A DNA stretch of 64,000 nucleotides. Origin: Phycomyces nitens (lineage: Eukaryota; Mucoromycota; Mucoromycetes; Mucorales; Phycomycetaceae). The notes under the pieces were generated by a model. It was not told where the DNA came from. It worked only from the letters and a program-made list of their open reading frames with translations, and did no database searches. The DNA is taken from the NCBI GenBank assembly GCA_022702545.1, contig JAHRBC010000004.1, forward strand, positions 6,106,001-6,170,000, in the 5' to 3' direction. This document shows, one piece after another, positions 57,510 to 64,000 of the stretch. A program made the position numbers and the translations under genes. Each line of letters starts with the position of its first letter. The first letter of the stretch is position 1.

Positions 57510-59249
57510 TATCTTTTTTTAGCAGCTGTTTCTTTGTATATTTGTGTATGTATTTCATCAAGGGAAGTTTCTAGGTTAGAGGAATAGTGTATAGGAACCA
57601 AAGCTATATATTTCTTTGCTTAGAAAAAGTAACCTATAAAATCAATATCAAAACATTTTAAAATCATTATTTATTTATTTATTTTTGCGGTTAATGTGTA
57701 TTTGATTCGCTTGGATTGGTTCCAATGGTATAAAAGACGATGTTGTTTAATGATACAATATTCATGTATTTGCACCTTTAAAGAGGTAAAATGACATGGT
57801 GGATTTTATCAGACTGATGCCACAGATGTCTGTGTTAATCTTCTCTTTATAAGACGTGCATTAGTTGCTTATATAAGTGCGCCATGTACTTTACTTTGAA
57901 ATAGGCTTCAAATGATCTGGGCAATGTATTGGACCTCTTTCTATAAACCCTTGTGCGCTACTGCTTTATTAATACTCTTCTCACGTCTTCTTTAAATATA
58001 TGTATATTGGTTTTGTGAATAGACAATGGCAGAAATTCTTATCCAAAAGATTATCTTTTTTTTTTGAATTATAAACTTATCGGTTTCCATGGCAATTAAA
58101 CTATTTTCTAATTAAATTGGTCGTGTATACGCTGTGTGCAATCTCGATGCAAATAATCCTACTTTTTCTTCGGTCAATTGTGAGTTTTCTCAGTATAAAT
58201 TTGGCTGTTGGTAGCCATGTTCACAAGTATCATAATACTGGGTAATATCAAGAAAGTCTGCTCTTTATCATCAACAACAAAAGAGAATAGAATGAAAATA
58301 ATATGTCTATATATTGTGAATATACAATAACTCTTATTGAACCGTCTTTCAAGGTCTCGGCATTCATAGGCAGATATCTCCGTACTGGCCATTATGGACA
58401 TAAGAGGAGTATTTCTGAGCTAGTATATCTGTGGATTCTTGTACAAGACACCTGTTCTTTGGACATAATAATATTTGTATAAAAAAAAAGTAAGTATATC
58501 ATCTTAAAGAGGTACAGATCATTGGAGTACATAATAAGTTTCCTGTGCTCCCAATATCGGAACAATCATAACTACCGGAATACGTGTGATGTCGGAACGT
58601 GTAACAAAGGTTCCTATTGAGATTTTGAGGTTTCTAATCCCAAAAAATCTGTGCCTTTATATAAATCATTGATTATGTATATAATTGAAGATGGAAGAGT
58701 AGATCCTGGTTGTACCACTCAAAGCTAATCCTTGTTTCAGGAAGCAATGATATTCTTTGTGCAATGGGACATCAGACTATCCGAATTTCTGTAGCTTAGC
58801 AGATCACTATACTCTGTGTGCCAGACGGCGTTACTATCATGTTCGGAGTAGGCGCTGCAACTGATAGTGGTTGAATGCTATTGTTGTATTAAAAGCTTGG
58901 CTTGTCACTCCACTATTGTTGGTTATTCCTTGAAAGAGGTTTGTGACAATATTAATACATGTCTGTATGGTAGCTAATCTTTGGGTATTGTACCTTTAGA
59001 CTTTTGCTGGAATATATTCCCATTTAATGTTCATATATATATATATATATAAATATTTACATTTGTATACAAAAACAGTTGATCGACTTGGCAAAAAGGT
59101 AAAATATCTCAAGCGATACCCTGGTCTGGGTATAAAAGCCAGAGTCGAGTCTCACCTTGTACAGCTAAGCTTGTTACATACAAATACAAAAATGGTGGAC
59201 AAAATCATATATAAATAAAGACGGGTTGCTCTTCTTACTCTTCACAAAC
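57510..59249. other. AT-rich intergenic region
   Basis: No supported gene. A 75-codon minus-strand frame (58174-58401) is unrecognised. (TA)n occurs near 59034-59052. The region around 58780-58880 is less AT-rich but matches no RNA gene that I can identify. Confidence 0.4.
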
Positions 59250-60836
59250 ATGTTCACTATAACAAGGATATTGGTATGTATAGGGCTATCACCAGTACAC
59301 CCAAATTCACAGCATATCTAGAAACAACGGGCCCGGGCAAACCGATGGATATTAGTGATCCTGGTCATTGCTATACTTCAGCTACTCGTTTCTCTGATCA
59401 ACCTCATAACCAACACTCGCTTTAGCCCACCGCCATTACTGGGCCAGACTTTGGCTGGGATCCAGCAAGCAGAGTTCTTGAAGCACAGGTTGCACAGAAA
59501 TGTTATTGAGAGTGCATGGATATTTATGTTCCAGACCTGGAGGTTATGGCTCTGTGTAGATGGAGTAAGTCTTTATTCATCAAGGCCAAGACTAATATAA
59601 ATGTCTACCATAGATCATAGCCGGTGATATGGCAACTGTGTTTGTTGCCGGGGTATCTTCAGTGTGGACGGTTGCGATGAGTGCGATTGTAAAGAAACAA
59701 ATCCTAGACCACCAAGCCTTTATTTATATTATACATAGCAAATTGTCATATGTAGGACCCTAATAGACCGTGGCCTGGATGAAATATATCCTCAACTTGT
59801 CATGATCGGTGTCCTTATTGGTGTATCTGCCCCCATATTTGGTGTGGTATTCTTACTGGTGAAAAATTCCAGTTGGGTCTCTGTCAAAGATCTAGGTCCT
59901 GATCCGAAAATGAAAGGCAAGACATCAGAATCTATTGAATTTTGATCTGATTATTCTTATTAGTAATGTACGGCTGGTTTACTCGGTTCTTGATTCTCTG
60001 CAAATGTGGTTTGTTCTTCCAGTTCCTCTTGATGCTTTTCCATGGCGTGTTCATGAAAGATATCGGGTTTCAGCCGTGGAACTGGGTACTTTTTATTCCT
60101 CTTCCGATCCTTAGTCTCATCTTTATTTTGACGGGTCGAAAGGCAGTAAGTAGTAGTAGTAAATCGACTCCTTTATTTTTATTTTTATTTATTTATTTAT
60201 TCCAAACTTCTCTAGGTTGCAGACGAGAGTTATATCCTGATGACAATCTTTATCATATACCAGACTTCCTTTCTGGCCTATAACGCCTGCATTATATGGT
60301 GGGGAGCAACCCACATGGCTTATAACACATGGACATTTTTCTATACCTACAGTAAGAGTAATCACCTGTTTTTGGGTCGAAATAATCAACGCTTGTCTCA
60401 CATACCCCCTTTTTAAACTTTTAGGTGGAGTAGGAATGGTTCTGTGCTTGGTAAGTAATCTATTATTCAATCGAATGGTCAACTAAAGTAACATACCAAC
60501 CTTATTACAGTATACTACCTTGACAGCTGTACGATGTCTAGCAAACTTTGGCAAAGGTCTCAAGCCTTTTGGTATGTGTACATTATATAAGCAGGCTTTT
60601 ACAGCTGAAAAAATAATAATAAAAATAATAATAATTTAACTCTTGGTTCCACAGTCCAAGTAGGATTGTTCAATGGAAAAAATACCACGGACCTATCCGA
60701 TGGAGACGCGGAATTCGCCTTTGCCACCGCGCCAATGACACTGGAAATCAACGAAAAGGAAGAGACTCCAAATATACACAAAAACAACCTCATAGTCAAT
60801 AGTGTTATTGAAATTACCACCAATAGTCAAGTATAG
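59250..60836 (+). CDS. UPF0658 Golgi membrane protein family, copy A
   Basis: Predicted 368-residue multispanning membrane protein from nine exons: 59250-59273, 59322-59564, 59614-59688, 59739-59916, 59964-60145, 60216-60351, 60425-60450, 60511-60571 and 60655-60836. About seven hydrophobic helices. Family-typical segments: ESAWIFMFQTWRLWLCVDG, LGPDPKM..MYGWFTRFLIL, GRKAVADESYILMTIFIIYQ and TAVRCLANFGKGLKPF. These match the fungal UPF0658 Golgi apparatus membrane proteins known from fission yeast, whose function is undefined. The Glu/Asn-rich C-terminal tail is soluble. The fourth intron (59917-59963) begins with GC. Copy B has GT at the same place, and the conserved LGPD..K segment requires this border. 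It is a tandem paralogue of the next gene. Confidence 0.83.
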
Positions 60837-61814
60837 TCCTCCAGAGGCCAATCTACATATAACTCCCGCCCTTTATTACCTTTTCTTCTCAAGCTCATCA
60901 TCCTATTTATTTACAATTCTTTTTTTATTTTATTTTATTTTATTTGTAGCCTGTAATTACTCTCTAGTCTACCAAAAAAACTAATACGATGTGTATATAT
61001 ACATAATACTCCTTGTGTACTTTATTTTCTTACTAGGGGTTATCCTAAACTTCCTAAAGTAAGCTTGTGTTTTGGAACTTGGGGTATGATTTGACCCACA
61101 GAGATCATTCCAGATCAATCGTGGTGTCAAATTTGGGATAGAGGCGTATAAAACAGAGTTTAGGCATGGAACCCTTTCCTATGGGTCTTGTATGACAATG
61201 GCCAATTTTGAGGGCCAAAAGCCAACGTTCTCTATAAACAAATAATGCTTCCAAAGACTGTGTTTGAGATGGATTTTTTTTGGATAACAGAATACAAAGG
61301 CACCATGGTGTGCATAATCATTGCTAGATCCAAGAATATCAGAGCTTAACCTTGGTATACTTTTTTTTTGGTTATTTAGTAAATTCCATTCTTGATTCTT
61401 GCTGCTTCAAGCTAGATACTTGACTATTAGCAATAAAGGATTTCCATCGCTTTTATATCACCATTGTGTTATCAAAAGCCGTTGTAAGAAACTACCGATC
61501 ATGTAAATGCATAAAAGAAAGACAAAGCATAGGACCAAGCCTCATAATTTATCCTTATTAGTCTTTCTCATATGCAGATATAAGCACAAATGTTTGTCAA
61601 AGAGTAGCTTCCAAACATTAGATTTGTAGACACTTTTTAATACGCCAACTATATGTTTCTATCTTGCAATATCAAGCTCAGGATGCTTGGTGTATTTTAA
61701 AATGAAATATAATAAGAACCAAGAGTGATTTAGAGTGTAAGCCCTTTTGAGAAATACGATATAAAACGTTTTTGTTTTATTTATCTATCATTGTCTCTTT
61801 CTTTTTTTTCTTTA
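60837..61814. other. Intergenic region between the tandem UPF0658 copies
   Basis: These 978 bp of AT-rich DNA contain no gene. A T-rich TTTTATTTTA repeat lies at 60920-60948. It holds the copy A 3' flank and copy B promoter. Confidence 0.45.
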
Positions 61815-63451
61815 ATGTTTTCTACGAGGAAAAAGCTGGTTTGGATAAATAACCTTGATGATCTTTTAATTCCTTATCATAAAGTTAATAACAGATTGAA
61901 ATAATAAACGAGAATAAGTGGGCCAAACACTTTCTTGTATTGGCAGCTATTCAGCTACTTGTATCTATTCCCAGTATAAGCATTACTATTGTTATTCTTC
62001 ACCAGAACAAGATGAACTTTAGTCAGCGTCAAGGCTTTAGATATGAAAAGATCGTTGCCAAAGAGAATCGAATGATGATCGAAAGCATCTGGTTCTTTTT
62101 ATACGAAATTTGGCGGTTCTGGCTAGCATTTGATGGCGTAAATATTGTGTCTGTCAATAGTTTGACCTTGTTCAGCTATAGTAATTAACATTCTCACTCT
62201 ATAAACATTTGCAGGTTCTTCACAGTAACTCACTGACAGTTCTGGCCTTTTTTGCTTCTACAGTACTTTCGGTCGCCTTGGGAAGCATGGTAATATAAGA
62301 AGTCCTTTGATGTATCTTTTAATAAAGCCATCCTTTTTTTTTACTTGTAGCAAATTGCAGAGTTTATAAAATTGAAAGTTATCGGTCTAGAGGTCATTCC
62401 TCAGAGTTTCATGGTTTCATGCTTGACAATTATCAGCGTGCCTACTTTGTATGTCTCGGCAAAGTTGTATAAAGACTGCGATTGGATCAAATATAGAAAA
62501 CTAGGTCCAGACGTCAAACTACATCGTATGTTTATTGATCTATAATTTGATTTATTACTGACTGTTTAATAGGCATGTATCATTGGGTTCAGTGTTTTAT
62601 TCTTGCTCTCAAAGTAGATATATTTTTTCAGATCTTTCTGACAATCTATTATGCCGTATTTTCGAGTATCGTAACCCGCAGACCATCAATTGTGGCATTT
62701 CTCTCTACTTTACCTGTACTGTCACTCGTATTTGTTGTGGTGGGAAGAAAGTCAGTAAGTCATCATAAAAAGGACATTTTCCAATTATAAGACCATGTCT
62801 TTTATAAAATGTCTTAGATCGCAGACGAAAGTATATGGCTCATGTTGCTGTTCATACTTTATCAAATTGGTCTGATTCTCTTGAGTATTACGGTTTTGGT
62901 TCTTGCCTCAGTCTCGATGAAAAATGAAGCGTGGTATTTTCTTTATGCCTATGGTGAGATCCTTCATTGGTCTTAATAGACAAAAAAAACTAACTTTTTA
63001 TATATATATCTGTGCTTCTTAAGCTTCCACGGCTATCATTATATGTCTGGTAAACTTTGAGTTTGTGATTATTCATGCATATATATATATATATATTCTT
63101 GAGGGAGAACAAATTCTAATCTTGTTAGCTGTAGACTACTGCATATTTGGCTATTAGATGCCTGATAAATTTTAAAAAGGGTTTGCATGAGCATGGTATT
63201 GTTTTGTCTCTGACACAAGACCGAAAAAAAAGAAAAAGAAAACTCATTTTGATTCTATAGTACAGATCGGTATATTGGGCCGTAAGAAAGGATCAAGTCC
63301 TAGTGAGGAAAGCCAAGGTAGCTTTGTAGACCCACCTTTTATAGATGTCTGTGATGGAGACGATAATACATTGAGAGAGTTGGAGGAAAAATCGCAGTAT
63401 AGTCATCAGCAAGAAAGAATCTCTTTGGAGTGTCAAAGACTTTCTCCGTGA
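61815..63451 (+). CDS. UPF0658 Gol­gi membrane protein family, copy B
   Basis: Predicted 364-residue protein from nine exons: 61815-61838, 61913-62137, 62215-62289, 62351-62525, 62573-62754, 62818-62953, 63024-63049, 63135-63195 and 63261-63451. Exons 1, 3, 5, 6, 7 and 8 have exactly the same lengths as in copy A, and all intron phases match. Shared features: an 8-codon first exon (MFSTRKKL), MIESIWFFLYEIWRFWLAFD, KYRKLGPDVKL, GRKSIADESIWLMLLFILYQ and LAIRCLINFKKGLHEH. The soluble tail is acidic and differs from copy A. Intron 1 has a weak GTTTGG donor. The copies are well diverged, so the duplication is old. Confidence 0.82.
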
Positions 63452-64000
63452 TACTTTATAAAACGTATGGATATACGCAAACTACAGCTATATTATGCAT
63501 ATATCATAAATGCTTATTTGTATAAATTTGGTGCTCTCTGAAATTATTTATACGGTTTTTAATAAAAAAAATCCTACTCTATACAATTTACTTTAACAAT
63601 CAAATCCTGGTATTGTGGTTATAAGAATACTGTGTTGAGATCAAACCAGATTTGTGTCAATGTATCTATAGTTTTTGACTAGAAATTTTGAGTTTCTTTT
63701 GCATTTCATAAATAAGCATAGTCTTGTGCTTTTAACTTTGAATGACCTCTGGTGTGGATGCTTGTTCTAAGTTTATACAGGTATATATTGCTTCCAGGAC
63801 CATAACCACAAATAAAACAATCGGAATTTCTCATAAAGATTACAGTTGGATCCCAGAACCGTATTTCTTCTGAGGTCCACACAGATTGTCCGAGCAAAAG
63901 TAACTGTGTCAACTACATAACATATTAGATATCTGTTGTAGCAGCTACATTTCCGACTCCCGTTCAGTGCATCCCCTGCCGTCTAAGTAGTGTGTTTTCC
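63452..64000. other. Right-edge region
   Basis: It holds the 3' flank of copy B. A minus-strand 68-codon frame (63706-63912; WTSEEIRFWDPTVIFMRNSD) is coding-like but unrecognised, and could be an exon of a gene beyond the edge or a relic. Confidence 0.35.

Noticed and set aside
58780..58880. Possible 5S rRNA or other RNA gene because of locally higher G+C
   Set aside because: No match to 5S internal control boxes or a consistent fold could be seen by eye.

Overview
The window is eukaryotic. It carries intron-rich protein genes (introns mostly 45-120 nt, GT-AG with a few GC-AG), AT-rich intergenic DNA with many A/T runs, and a gene set typical of a fungus. A rhizopuspepsin-like secreted aspartic protease, an L1-type LINE whose gag has a zinc knuckle, and a general resemblance to early-diverging fungi suggest Mucoromycota (a Mucorales or Phycomyces-like genome). 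This assignment is an inference. There are no prokaryotic features and no CRISPR array, and I found no tRNA or rRNA gene that I could support. Exon boundaries were read by eye. I checked that donor, acceptor and reading-frame phase agree across each gene described as complete.

Layout. 0.9-2.3 kb: decayed LINE (gag and endonuclease). 4.5-6.4 kb (-): RRP9/U3-55K. 7.0-8.4 kb (+): Asa1/GNB1L-like WD40 protein, divergent from RRP9. 8.7-10.3 kb (+): AMT/MEP ammonium transporter with a GATA-rich promoter. 10.3-18.9 kb: gene-poor DNA with a Tc1 transposase relic, a truncated gene 3' end and short repeats. 18.9-19.7 kb (-): tail-anchored protoglobin. 20.1-24.9 kb (-): 14-exon Drs2-type P4-ATPase with an apparent GTG start. 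25.1-26.2 kb (-): FabG-like reductase. 26.6-31.0 kb (+): G-patch/C2H2 protein, DENR/TMA22 and an Sso1-type syntaxin. 34.1-35.5 kb (-): secreted aspartic protease.

37.7-43.9 kb is a nested mobile-element island. It holds a PIF1-helicase/endonuclease fusion of Helentron type (broken), then a 2.15-kb unit bounded by 156-bp inverted repeats with about 98% identity. That unit encloses a gene with a YxRKS serine-recombinase-like signature. The island ends with an apparently intact DD34E (IS630/Tc1-mariner superfamily) transposase gene that has subterminal repeats. This is the most unusual part of the window.

44.4-45.3 kb (-): Rab18. 47.4-48.9 kb (-): RCL1. 49.3-50.6 kb (+): PI31 proteasome regulator. 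50.8-52.6 kb (+): CofD/YvcK-like UPF0052 protein. 53.3-57.5 kb (+): a 1298-residue low-complexity plus helical protein, possibly Red1/ZFC3H1-like. 59.2-63.5 kb (+): two tandem paralogues of the UPF0658 Golgi membrane family that share an identical 9-exon architecture. RRP9 and RCL1 both act in U3-dependent 18S rRNA processing, but most neighbours are unrelated housekeeping genes, as expected for a fungal chromosome arm.
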